Shown here: piece by piece, positions 43,841 through 55,852 of the stretch
Layout of the letters: each line of letters opens with the position of its first letter
Numbering within the stretch: position 1 is the stretch's first letter
DNA from: Ottelia alismoides
Lineage: Eukaryota > Streptophyta > Magnoliopsida > Alismatales > Hydrocharitaceae
DNA: 64,000 nucleotides
Reading direction: 5' to 3'
Assembly (NCBI GenBank): GCA_037367405.1
Contig: JAZKJV010007246.1
Location: 542,501 to 606,500 of the forward strand
Made by a program: the position numbers and the translations under genes
Notes under the pieces: generated by a model
Databases searched by the model: none
What the model was told of the DNA's origin: nothing
What the model saw: only the letters and a program-made list of their open reading frames with translations

Positions 43841-45621
43841 GTCATGTCCTTTTAATTTAGCATATTAACCTCTCTTGTTTTGTTTTATTTTGTGGTAGGC
43901 CCATGGAATCAACAATTTCTGAAGGACCACAGAGGTAAAGACTTGGTGCTACTTGTTGGAGAGTCCACGAGACAATTAAATTAGTTGAGAGATTAATTAA
44001 CCTAATTATAACTCGTTTAATTATTACATCGGTTGTTAATTGAAATATTGCATGTGTAAATATAACTCGTTTAACATTATTTATTCCTGTGTGCGGTTGT
44101 GTTGAGAGTGGTTCCCGGCTTAAGTGACGTTTTAGATCAATGCTTTACGCCTAATTGAAAGATCGTAGGTTATTTTTGCTCGATCTATTTCGAAATTTAG
44201 GACGCATCACAAAATTGCAAACATTATATGAGATTCATAGATGTACGTAGCATACGTTCTTTAGTCAAATTAATTGGATTCTTTAGTGCTAATAGAACTA
44301 CTATTTAGGAGCAGTTTTGCAATTTCCATCATATAGTTAGATTTAAAAATTACGTTCTTCACCACATGGAGAGTGTTGGGAAATGCTGTAAGTATATCTA
44401 ACGACTGCATGCATCATTGATTTTCAATTGCATTCCATTTTTCGCTTTATGCCTCAGTTTTCACCAACTTTAGGATAGGGAAAAGGCACTGTACGTTACA
44501 CGATGTTTATGGTCACTTAAATTCAAGCAACAATCAAAACTCTTAAAATTGAGATTCAATTGATTCAAATAGACCTAACTAAATTGGAATACAAGCAAAC
44601 TTCTTTTACAACTGCACAAATCCCTCATTTGTTTGTAGGTACTTATCAAGTGAGAGAGGGACGACATTAGGATAGAGCCAAGCAATGAATTTTTGTATAA
44701 AGTAATGGTTCGAAAAATGACTAGCCACTTCTCAGTGAGGAAATACGGGTAGCCGGTAAACGGTTCGAATTTCCTTAGCAGAGTGGAAGGTTTAGAGGAC
44801 ACCATGTAAGGCCCGATCCTCAAGAAAACATGCAACAATATTTATACGGTCCACACTTACTTCCGTACTAGTTGAAAGTGGCTGCAACTAGTCATAGGAA
44901 TCAGGCTAGTTTCTATAGAAATTTAGGCACCTAACAACTTGTAACTCTAAAAAGATTTAAATTTGATAACCAATTAAAATTTGACAATATAGTAAAGACA
45001 TCATCTTGGCATTTAACACTGAGTTGGTGAATATACAATAGTTTGTATTGATAGCTTTGTGTGAGTAACTCTGCACATTCAAATATCCAGTAGAATTAGA
45101 TTCTCTTGTGTATCGAGCGTGCTCCAATTTCCTATCTTTAAAATTTCGAAGATGTATAATTGATTGAATATTTACTTGGATTTCGTGAACTTGTCCTTGA
45201 ACCGCCTAAATATCACATCTACACCGGTCCAGTTTCCTTATCCCCCTTCTTTAACTGGACCGTCCCAATTAGAAAACAACCCTTTTTCCGAATATGTGTA
45301 TCATGATTCCCTCATTGGGAGTGGTTACATCTCAACAAATCCGTTCTCTTTTTTATTCAATGAGGAAGATCATTGCCTTGGTAAGATTGACTTGATTTCG
45401 TTATCATCATATAGATCTCATTTAGAACCTCTGTTTGATGAAGGTGATGAAAACACATTCAAGATGCCTCCTAAAAAATAGAATGGGAATGGAGAAGAAG
45501 AAGAGAGAGAATATCCAATGCATATTGTATTCGTTAGATTGACGGAATCAGAATAGAATCATGCAATTATGATAGCTCAAATAGGCCAATTTCAGTTGGG
45601 TAGAGATGCACCAATGGATCT
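43841..45621 (+). other. X leader (continued) and start of X gag
   Basis: The first bases (tccttttaatttagc) match X-prime at 58313. The leader then runs about 1.6 kb with no gene; short minus-strand open frame 44575-44838 has no domain. A plus open frame 45164-45481 ends in MPPKK-stop, and a Glu-rich stretch follows with stops. Just before the E2 insertion the reading resembles a gag N-terminus (QFQLGRDAPMDL), continued on the other side of E2. Start codon of gag uncertain, perhaps near 45464. Confidence 0.5.
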
Positions 45622-47944
45622 TGTTGGACATGCGAGACCACGACAAGCCATTATGCAATAAATGTTATTGCAAATATCATTCCATGATCTGAAATGAATA
45701 ATAAATAATTTGCTTAATAGGTCCCTCTGTACAATTAGGGTTATGTACCATGGCCATCTTAATAATCATACAGCCGTTGATTCAATAATTGAATCATAGA
45801 GGCTGGTGCTTGGATGAATATCTAATGGGTTAGATTGAGGACTCATCAAGCATCGTCAAATGATTGTTAAGAGATGATCTCTAGCCTGAGTAGGAGATGG
45901 CAATCCTTTCTCACATAGGCTGATATCTAACCGACCTCTTGATGCAGGTCCTCTGCAAAGGAATAGAGATTCGGAGGTGTCAGATTAGTTAGGTCAATGG
46001 GTTGACTTAACGAGATCGAGTGAATGCTGTCACAACATAGGCACACATCCTCTCACCGGAGACAGATGTATTGGTATATGTTTGAGTATGTACATTTGGC
46101 AGAACGATAGGTTGATGGGCAAACCAAGGTCTAAACACCGGCGAGCTGGTGTGCATATAAGGGCATATGAGCAATACGATCTCTCAAAGGGATCAAACAT
46201 GTTCACTTATGAATCGGAAGACATGAGCTCACTCATGAGGTATCGGGACCGATCAAAATTCCATGCATGGTCGTCATGCTTTGGAAGCATGACATGAATT
46301 TGAAGGTATGATATATGCTTTGGGAAAGCATATGATCGATACCAACTCCCAATGACCAAGATTGAGAAACTTAATGATCAAACCCTGAAGAAGACAATGT
46401 AAAATTGATCTTGATCTTCAGGTTGACCATGGGTCTTCCAGTATGCAGGATGTACATGTATTGGGAATACCTGAGGGTAATGTGATCATAAACGGTTGTA
46501 TAACCATGATGCTTCCATTCTGAGGGAGTGATGAGACATGTCTGGATTTTAGTGACTCCTCTCAGTAGAGAAGTAATCTGATCTTGGTTCAAGTTTTGGA
46601 CATTGGTCTGAATGTGATTCAGATGCAATAAGAAGATTAGATTTACGGTCTTGATTTAATCAAGCATCTGTGGGAGGTCCGTAAGATCTGGATTTGAGAT
46701 AAGATCTCAATATCCAAGTCACTATACGCGGCACAATACAATCGCGCAGTCCTTATCTCCAAGTATCTGCGGAGAAAGCACATTGTTCTTGAAGGGGTTC
46801 AAGAATAATTCATTTGATGAATTATGTATCTAAGCCAGAAGGACTTGATAATTAAATGAGATTTAATTATAAAGAATAATATGAATGTGATTCATATTAT
46901 GAGAATGATTATCCAAGATAATTAAATGGAATTTAATTATTAAGGATATGCAAATTGTGGATGGTGCTATCCATAACTTATGAGTATGTATTATAAATAT
47001 GATTTATAATATATTAGAGAGAGAACCTTTGTAAATAACATTTGTTAATTGTTAATGTGAATTGGATTCACATTAAGCAATTAATTGAAAATGTAATTTA
47101 CAAAATAGTTTGGGCTGTGAATATGATTCACATATTTTCAAAGGCATGACTGAAATATTCACAAATTAATTGGGAATTAATTTGGTGGATAATTCTGCAA
47201 TAAATATACACTAATTAATTGGGAATTAATTTAGTGTATAATATTGCAAACAAAAAATATATAATTGGATTAAATAAAAAGATGGATAAAACACCACCAA
47301 GACTTGGTCAATCTAACCATTAATTTTGTATATGCCATGGATTGTGATCCATGTGCTTCCAAACTAATATATAAGGAGGGCAACCCTAGCCCTTTCAAGG
47401 TACATAATAAAGAGTTGTATAAGGCTACTACTCTTCTCTCTCTCTCTCTCATTCTCGCCTACTCTCTCTTTCTCTTCTCCAAGGTGACCGTCCATCTTGT
47501 ATGTTGAGAAAGGGAGAATCTCACCTTTGCCTTCAACGACTTGGGGATCTCCTTCTTCTTTGGGCATGTTTTCTCTAAAGGAAGATGATGGATTTCGTTG
47601 GATGAAATTGGGGGATTCGATTACGTGGATCTTCATCGAGGATTGCGGGAGGATCGCGTCTTATCATCGCGCCCGCAAGTGCATTCTTCGTGGATCAGAA
47701 TTAAGACAGGAGGATCTATTGTTTGGGATCTCACGATTACAACCACGCTCCAAGAGGTATTCCTTATACTTTGTGGTTTGATGAAATGATCAGAGAAATG
47801 TTCCCATGATCATGTGGTTTCATCACTTGAATTAAAATTTTAATTTCCGCCGCATCTAGCGACTAGTGCGACTAGTTGCCCCGATTGCATATGATGCGAT
47901 CGACACACTTCCGTGATGCGCTTAAGGATTCACAATATCCTTCA
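45622..47944 (+). repeat. E2 5' LTR (2323 bp)
   Basis: Compared with the 3' LTR it lacks two pieces near 47300-47311: a piece with the first hairpin arm and about 200 bp after cttggtca. The deleted sequence is present in the 3' LTR (54983-55200) and in both E3 LTRs, so it is a deletion here. TATA box tatataagg at 47368-47376 and CT tract at 47435-47470 remain. Confidence 0.93.
47368..47376 (+). promoter_or_regulatory. TATA box of E2 5' LTR
   Basis: tatataagg, followed about 60 bp on by the CT-rich tract; same place as in E3 LTRs. Confidence 0.65.
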
Positions 47945-47946
47945 AG

Positions 47947-47959
47947 TGGTATCAAAGCC
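47947..47959 (+). promoter_or_regulatory. Primer-binding site of E2 (tRNA-iMet)
   Basis: tggtatcaaagcc, one base off the initiator-tRNA complement, two bases after the LTR. Confidence 0.95.
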
Positions 47960-49660
47960 ATAGGTCGAATAAGGTTTTGGATATGATCCGTAAACCTAGG
48001 TCGACTTGGGTTTGAAAGGGTTGCGAATTTTTTGCTGCATTTTAATTTTTGCACCTCTGTTTAATTGAATTTTTCGGTACTGTTAAAATTGTTTAAACAC
48101 TAAATTTTCAATTGAACTTTGTTCCCCATTTAATAAGGAAACCATAGTATCTGAGTTTATGTAATTTGGATTTCATTCGCTCAAGATATGGCCCTTTGAA
48201 TAACCATGTATTCACTGTTGCGGGAACTACGGATCTAAAAGAGATTAATGAGTTAATTAATATTTGATCCGCCTCAAAATGCATGAAATATCACATGGGT
48301 TCTGTCATAAATCAAGTTGGCAATCTTAGGAAACTGATGTTGCAATTTTTGGATTTAAATTGATCAATATAAGTTAATTTTGGTGATTGGGGTCAGGACT
48401 GGATTTTGACAATCTTGATCATGAACCTTGTGATAAGTCATTCAAATATGATGGTGAAAATTAATGATTAATTTTCTGAAATAATTAGTGATAAATATTT
48501 TTGAAACATTTAAATATATAATTATTTCATTGAATGACATTTGCCTAACCATAATGATAAGATAATTGATCTTGATCATTGGTTGATATGAAATCATCAA
48601 CAAACTTTTTCATGAAGAACCTTAGTTTATCCTACAATCTCCTTATAATATTATCAAAATGTTTTTGATGAATATTATATGGTACGATTTCGGTTGAAAA
48701 ACCGATGAGCATCTCAAAGTACATAATGATCTATCTGGCATTATCCTTTCCTGAGGTGGATATGGTGCCTAGTCAGAGAGCATTGGGGTTGCGAGTTGCA
48801 ACGTATGTGGTCTGTCCCACTCTCATCGGTACTGGCCATGACAACGGGTAGGTACTTGATAATGTCGAAGAAGTCAGAGTGTATTTTTCTAATTATTAAA
48901 ATTCGAATAATACATACTTTGAGATTATACCTAGTATTCAAGTAATAATCAAGTTTGTTGATTGATGATTGGATTAATGATTAATTTAATGTGATTAAAT
49001 TAATTATATCCAATAAACACTCTATTATGAATAGATATGTAATTCCCTTGGAAGAATTAATTATGTGAATATAATTCACGATAATTAATTATAAAATTTG
49101 AATATGAGATGGAGGATCACATAAGTGACATCCATGGTCTCTCGTCAAGCCGAAGGGTTCCGTCGTCAGGGATTGTATGTAGGAGACACATGTCCGAAGT
49201 GACAGCTCCTGTATGCAAGCGCATCTGGATCGGGCTCTTTGCTTCTCGAAAGAGTAAGGCCGTATGCGTAGTGACCCCAATGTCGAATCCTCATGTTATT
49301 GAGGCGATATTGGATTGCGCATAACGAGTTCTAATCCTGTTGATAGTTGCTTCAATTAACAACGGGTCGACATCATCTTAGGGGTGGTGGGCCCGGGTGT
49401 TAAAGACCGATTTGGGAAATGCAAGTTGGACTTGCAAGGCGGAATGTGTTCTCGCTTCTTTTTATCGGAGTCGCAGGTTCTCATATTATTGGGATGTGAC
49501 AAAGATAGGAAAGGAGATCCCAGATCTTGCTAGAGATATAATGATAAGAATATCTCTTACATTGAAAGTAATTAAGGGAATGAAATTTCATTGTTGACAA
49601 GGCAAGACAACTTTGATATAAAAATTCCTAGATCAAAGTAAAACTTGTATATATAATATA
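47960..49660 (+). other. E2 untranslated leader
   Basis: By eye it is closer to the E3 leader than to that of E1, for example in the first 150 bases (cgtaaacctagg, gggtttgaaagggt). It contains the unoccupied version of the solo-LTR target near 49112, and the shared block 49112-49324, open for about 70 codons but without signs of coding selection. From about 49560 it follows E1 (ttgacaaggcaagacaactt), then enters the decayed coding region. Confidence 0.75.
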
Positions 49661-52600
49661 TATACCCTTATGCAAATTTCTTATTTCAAATAATCCTTCA
49701 TTAAACCCACTCAATGTTATACTCAATAATAACCAGTAAAATATCATGGATTGGACTGATGATCCAGATATTGTACTTGCAATTGGACACATAATGTATG
49801 TGGCTGCAATGTGCAAGTTTTCTCAACACAATGAGGAATGACAATTAAATAAGACAATAAGACATCACCTTAGAGTTTTTATGTCTCTATAGTTTTGATC
49901 TTTCATCGAGTGTACTTTGGAAGTGACATGTCGATGATGATCGCAGTTGTCAAATAATCCTTATAAAATCTAAAAAGATATTCTGGCATATATATGTGCT
50001 CTAGACATTTAATCATGATTGACATGGTTCTCTGCATTATGCAGAATGGTGACTCGAAAGAGATGATGTACTCAAAATGTTTGAATACCTACCTGAACCT
50101 AAGTCTCTAAGAGTTAAGATGTATGTAGATATGATGAGTGTCATCATTCTACTATCTATACTCAAGTCATTCATGAAGCTTCATAACAATCATATTATAT
50201 AAATTTAATGAAGCATGTATAAATGTTGAAGTACTCTTGTATTGAAATCTTTTGAATTCAACATAAGAGATTCTGTCTTGAACAATGGTTGTTTATATAT
50301 GAAGAGAGCACAGTGGAAGCGTGGGTCGGACCCATGTGAGAAGGAAAGTCAAAGAGTTGATTATATTTCTATGACTTCTATATGATATCCAAAGAGTTGG
50401 ATGAATGCCAATACTGCAATAAGTTGATGTGTTGATAGTATGACTACCAAATCTTTCTAAAATCCTTAGTGAAGGACTCAGATAGAGCATCGAAATAATC
50501 TACATATAATCATTGACACTGACTTACTTATTTAATAAGATAAAGTATGATAATTGTATCCCAATCTTCTAATGACACTTGCAATTGTTTGCATGTATGT
50601 ATTAGAAGATTAGTAATGTTTAATAGTCATCTACATGGATATTGATGTAATTGTTGTAGCAATCTCTGTTGGATAGATAGACTTCATATTTTCAGTGGGA
50701 GAGCCCTTTGTCTTAGAGAATATCTCTATGACCTAGATATTAGAATACACTCATTGTTTGTTTCTAAATATTGGAAATAAACATTAATTCTGAGATAGAA
50801 CTGTCATAAAGAGTTATGATGGATATATTTCAGATAGTAATCTAACATCTAGTGGACTCCACAAAATTAGAAAATTAATGAACGGTTCATTAAGATTTCT
50901 AATATTGAAAATTAAAACCTTTATAAGATCAATAGGAGGATAAAGATCATTTGACAATGATCTTGCATTGAGTCTTGGACATATGTCTATTGATATGATC
51001 AATAGACTAGTAAGAGATGGAATTTTAGAATGTCTGAAATTTCAAACTTGTGAATATAGTATTCAAAGTAAGATGTCCAATACACCCTTCTTTGGGAAAG
51101 GTGTAAGATGTCAAGGTATTCGGGATCTCACACATATTGATGTATGTAGATCATCTATATCATAGTGAACATCATGGATATGTGATATCTATTGATGATT
51201 ATGTATGATATGAGATTTCTTCTCTTTACCTGAGAAACCTTTGAAATGTTCAAAGATTTCACAATTTTGGTTTAGAACCAAAGTTTGAAGGAAGATTAAA
51301 TGAATTTGATCTAACAAAGGTAGCGAGTACCTATTAGATGAATTCAAAGAATACCTTATGAAGATATGAATATCATTTCTATCTCAATCCTCCTAACACA
51401 CCCAAACACAATGGAGTTGTAGAGTGACACAATTGGATCATGCGTGACATGATTTGATCAATGATTAGTTTTAGCATAATTATCCCTTAGTTTCTGGGTA
51501 TATATGTGTAGTAGAAACTACAAATATATCCTTAATAAAGTTCCATGCATGTAAGATGGAATCTAGCACTTGAGAGTGCTGCTTCATTAGGAAAATAAAG
51601 GATGGTATTGGATACCTACTTTATAACCATGAGATTCTTAAAAGATCTCATCTCTGAGAATGTGATTCTTAGAGGATGACTCTCTTGAGAATCAAGATGA
51701 AAATGAAGGTGTAGGAACTCATTTAATCTTGAGATGATAATGAGGCTCCTGAGATCGGAAACTAAAAGGATAATTAAAGATGAAACATTAATACCTCTTG
51801 AAATGAGTTTGAGGATGTATTCCATGTGTCAGTTAAGTCTGACAATGGTCGGACTTCATGTGATGAAGCTCCTGAGGATCATGACATGGAAAGATGGATA
51901 TTATAATAATGTCTAAATTAGACTACATATACAAATGTTGTATATGGACCCTCGAGGATCCACCTATAAGGTAAGAACCGTTAAAGCGTAAATGGATCTT
52001 CAAGAGAAGAGGGATCCTGATGAGAAGGTAAAGACCTTCAAAGCACGGTTCGTAGCCATATGCTACACACCATAAGAGAAGACATTCCTTGCAATGAAAG
52101 TTGTTCTTCTGTAATCATGCTTAAAATCATCCGAATATTGCTAACCTTATCTACACAACATGACTATTGCATCTTCAAGATGTAAGTCAAGATTGCATTC
52201 CTCTAAGAATACCTCTCTAAGGATATTCACATGAAGTAGCCCCAGGGATTCATGGTTGAGAAAAGCAAGGTGTGCAAGCTGAAGACTCCATCTATGGACT
52301 TACATGAGCTTCTTGTTGTTGAAACATAAGATTTGATGAAATTATAAATGTTATGATTTCAGATAGAATCTTGATGAACCATATGAAGTTTAGTGTGAGT
52401 GACATTTGTGTTCATCGTGCTAAATGTAGATAGTATCCTAATCATTTGGAATGATATAAGGATGATAATAAGTGTTTTATGATCTGGCTATTCCATACCT
52501 TGAGATATAATCTCAAAGATGCCTCTTGGATCTTAGTTCTGAAGGTATTCAGAAGCAAAGAGAAGAGGGTATTAGGACTATTACATTTGTAGTACACCTT

Positions 52601-53272
52601 GGACATGTTCCATTTTTTGGAAATTCCAAGAAAGGCTTTCTTACCTTATGATTTGGTACTGACCTATCTAAAGGGATAGCACCTCAAAGAGTTGAGGAGG
52701 GAATACTAGAACTGGTTGCCCTTTTGTGCATCCGTTACGAGAAGCTGAAAGTATGCTAGATGTGTACAAAAGCCAAATGTCTGCCATGCAGTGGGAGTAG
52801 TAAACTGTTACTAATCCTACTATGGAGATAAAACACTTGATTGCTGTAATAACAATATCTTCAAAAGATGACACGGCTTTAGATATAGTGATCTCTAAGT
52901 CTTATCTTCAAGAAATTAAAACTTTTAGATGGAGATCTAAAAGGTCTTAACTGCAAATACCTTAGGAGATAGAGATCTCCATGAATAAGGGTATTCTGAT
53001 AAGGATTATGGAAATACTGGTTATGATAATTATTAAGCTGTGTTGTCAAGGACACTATAACTGACAAGATTGAGTATTGGTTGCATTAGATACAGCATTC
53101 GCATTAGATGCGAGCACTATTACTGGGGATATGGAAGTGCCGTAAAAGGACTTGGCGTAGCCTCGCGGGAACAGAGTGACTGATCAGCTTACCTAGCTAT
53201 TTTCTAAATGGCATATGATTGTCACATGAATGTGGGTTTAAATGATTAGCCCATTAATGGCTCTTTGGGCTA
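49660..53272 (+). pseudogene. E2 gag-pol remnant, heavily decayed
   Basis: Landmarks in order: zinc-knuckle start ECQYCNK at about 50411-50431; integrase traces at 51100-51600 (WNLAL-like text is broken, but HECYFIG-like and IGYLLYN readings near 51560-51640 are visible); reverse-transcriptase pieces at 52000-52450; RNase H start with ICYAV-type reading near 52770-52810. It shares with E1 and E4 the missing 8 bp near 52385 and the change of the YVDD box to N-V-D. It retains about 180 bp near 52010-52185 that E1 lost. No frame is open over more than about 70 codons. Confidence 0.8.
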
Positions 53273-53280
53273 GTGGGAGA
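53273..53280 (+). promoter_or_regulatory. Polypurine tract of E2
   Basis: gtgggaga, one base before the 3' LTR. Confidence 0.75.
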
Positions 53281-53281
53281 T

Positions 53282-55351
53282 TGTTGGACATGCGAGCCCA
53301 CGGTGAGGCAATATGCAATAAATGTTATTGCAAATATCATTCCGTGATCTGAAATGAAGAATAAATAATTTGCTTAATAGGTCCCTCTGTACCATTAGGG
53401 TTATGTACCATGGCCATCTTAATAATCATACTGCTATTTATTCAATAATTGAATCATAGAGGCTGGTGCTTGGATGAATATATAAAGGGTTAGATTGAGG
53501 ACTCATCAAGCACCGTCAAATGGTTGTTAAAAGATGATCTCCAGCCTGAGTAGGGGATGGAAATCCTTTCTTACATAGGCTGATATCTGACCGACCTCTT
53601 GATGCAGGTCCTCTGCATAGGAATAGAGATTCGGAGGTGTCAGATTAGTTTGGTCAATGGGTTGACCTAATGAGATCGAGATAACCTAAGTACTATGTTG
53701 AATACTGTCACATCATTTGCACACATCCTCTGACCGGAGACAGGTGTATTGCTATATGTCTGAGTATGTACATTTGGCAGATCGATAGGTTGATGTCCTA
53801 ACCAAGGTCTATACACCGGCGAGCTGGTGTGCATATAGGGGCATATGAGCAATACGATCTGTCAAAGGGATCATACAGGTTCACTTATGAACCGGTAGAC
53901 ATGAGCTCACTCATGAGGTATTGGAACCGATCAAAATTCCATGCATGGTCGTCGTGCTTTGGAAGAATGATATGAATTTGAAGGTATGATATATGCTTTG
54001 GGAAAGCATATGATCGATACCAACTCCCAATGACCAAGATTGAGAAACATAGTGATCAAACCCTAAAGAAGATAGTGTAAAATTGGTCTTGATCTTCAGG
54101 TTGACCATGGGTCCTCTAGTATGCAGGATGTACAGGTATTGGTAATACTTGAGGGTGATGTGATCATAAACGATTGTATAACCATGACGCTTCCATTCCG
54201 AGGGAGTAATGAAACATGTCTGGATTTTAGTGACTCCTCTTAGTAGGGAAGCAATCTGATCTTGGTCCAAGTTTTTGACATTGGTCTGAATGTGATTCAG
54301 ATGCAATGAGAAGATTAGATATACGGTCTTGATTTAATCAAGCATCTGTGGGAGGTCCGTAAGATCTGGATTTGAGATAAGATCTCAATATCCAAGTCAC
54401 TATATGCGGCACAATACAATTGCCCTGTCCTTATCTCCAAGTATCTGCGGAGAAAGCACATTGTTCTTGAAGGGGTTCAAGAATAACTCATTTGATGAAT
54501 TATGTATCCAAGCCAGAAGGACTTGATAATTAAATGAGATTTAATTATCAAGAATAATATGAATGTGATTCATATTATGAGAATGATTACTTAGGATAAT
54601 TAAATGGGATTTAATTATCAAGGATATGTAAATTGTGGATAGTGCTATCCATAATTTATAGGTATATATTATAAATATGATTTATAATATATTAGAGAGA
54701 GAGAGCACCTTTGTAAATAACATTTGTTAATTATTAATGTGAATTGGATTCACAATAAGCAATTAATTGAAAATGTAATTTACAATTTAGTTTGGGCAGT
54801 GAATATGATTCACATATTTTCAATGGCATGACTGAAATATTTACAAATTAATTGGGAATTAATTTGGTGGATAATTCTGCAGTGAATATACACTAATTAA
54901 TTGGGAATTAATTTAGTTATTAATATTGCAAATAAATAAGAGATAATTGGATTAAATAAAAAAGATGGATAAAACACCACCAAGATGAGGTGGCGTCACC
55001 CATGACTTGGTCATGGGTGACGCTCCTTCTTTTGGGGGTAAATTAGCATCTCATTTTATTATTATCCTATTATCTTGTATTTATTGATTTATTTGTTGAA
55101 TTAAATTTTGTTGATAATTATGCAACATATATTTAATTTAAATAAATTAATATGTTATTTTTGAACATCAATTATCATGGCCATTTATTTAATATACATG
55201 TCAATCTAACCATTGATTTTGTATATGCCATGGATTGTGATCCATGGGCTTCCAAACTAATATATAAGGAGGGCAACCCTAGCCCTTTCAAGGTACATAA
55301 TAAAGAGTTGTACAAGGCTACTACTCTTCTCTGTCTCTCTCTCATTCTCGC

Positions 55352-55391
<40 letters not shown>

Positions 55392-55852
55392 GGTGGTCAT
55401 CCATCTTGTATGTTGAGAAAGGGAGAATCTCACCTTTGCCTTCGACGACTCAAGGATCTCCTTCTTCTTTGGGGCTACTTGCTCTACAGGAAGACGACGG
55501 ATCTCATTGGACGAAATCATGGGATTCGATTGCTTGGATCTTCATCGAGGATTACGGGAGGATCGCATCTCATCATCGCCCCGCAAGTGCATTCTTCGTG
55601 GATCGGACTTAAGACAGGAGGATCTCTTGTTTGGGAACTCACAATTACAACCACGCTCCAAGAGGTATTCCTTATACTTTGTTGTTTGATGAAACGATCC
55701 GAGAAATATTCTCGAGATCATGTGGTTTCATCACTTGAATTAAAATTTTAATTTCCGCCGCATCTAGCGACTACTGTGACTAGTTGCCCCAATTGCATAT
55801 GATGCGATCGACACGCTTCTGTGATGCCCTTAAGGATTCACAATATCCTTCA
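53282..55852 (+). repeat. E2 3' LTR (2571 bp)
   Basis: It begins TGTTGGACATGCGAGCCCA and ends atatccttca. It keeps the E3-type middle part with the hairpin, TATA box tatataagg at 55261-55269 and a long (CT)n at 55355-55384. From the first ATG after the TATA box (55410) 113 codons are open to 55751, but the same frame stops early in the 5' LTR. Confidence 0.94.
54992..55022. other. Perfect 14-bp hairpin in E2 3' LTR
   Basis: gcgtcacccatgac and its exact complement gtcatgggtgacgc are separated by 3 nt (ttg). Cognate but imperfect hairpins exist in both E3 LTRs; the E2 5' LTR has lost it by deletion. Confidence 0.9.

Larger units (their letters stand above)
45622..55852 (+). mobile_element. E2: Ty1/Copia LTR retrotransposon, nested in X gag
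   Basis: A 10,231-bp plus-strand element with family LTR ends (TGTTGGACATGCGAG ... atatccttca), primer-binding site, leader, decayed gag-pol and polypurine tract. The X gag reading continues on both sides, but the bases next to the LTRs, GATCT (45617-45621) and TATGT (55853-55857), match at only 3 of 5, so a clear target duplication is missing. LTRs and leader are E3-like; the coding region is E1/E4-like. Confidence 0.93.

Noticed and set aside
55152..55751. Plus open frame of about 199 codons in the E2 3' LTR
   Set aside because: It runs across the TATA box and a (CT)n tract (Ser-Leu repeats) and is stopped early in the other E2 LTR. It is a chance open stretch in LTR DNA.
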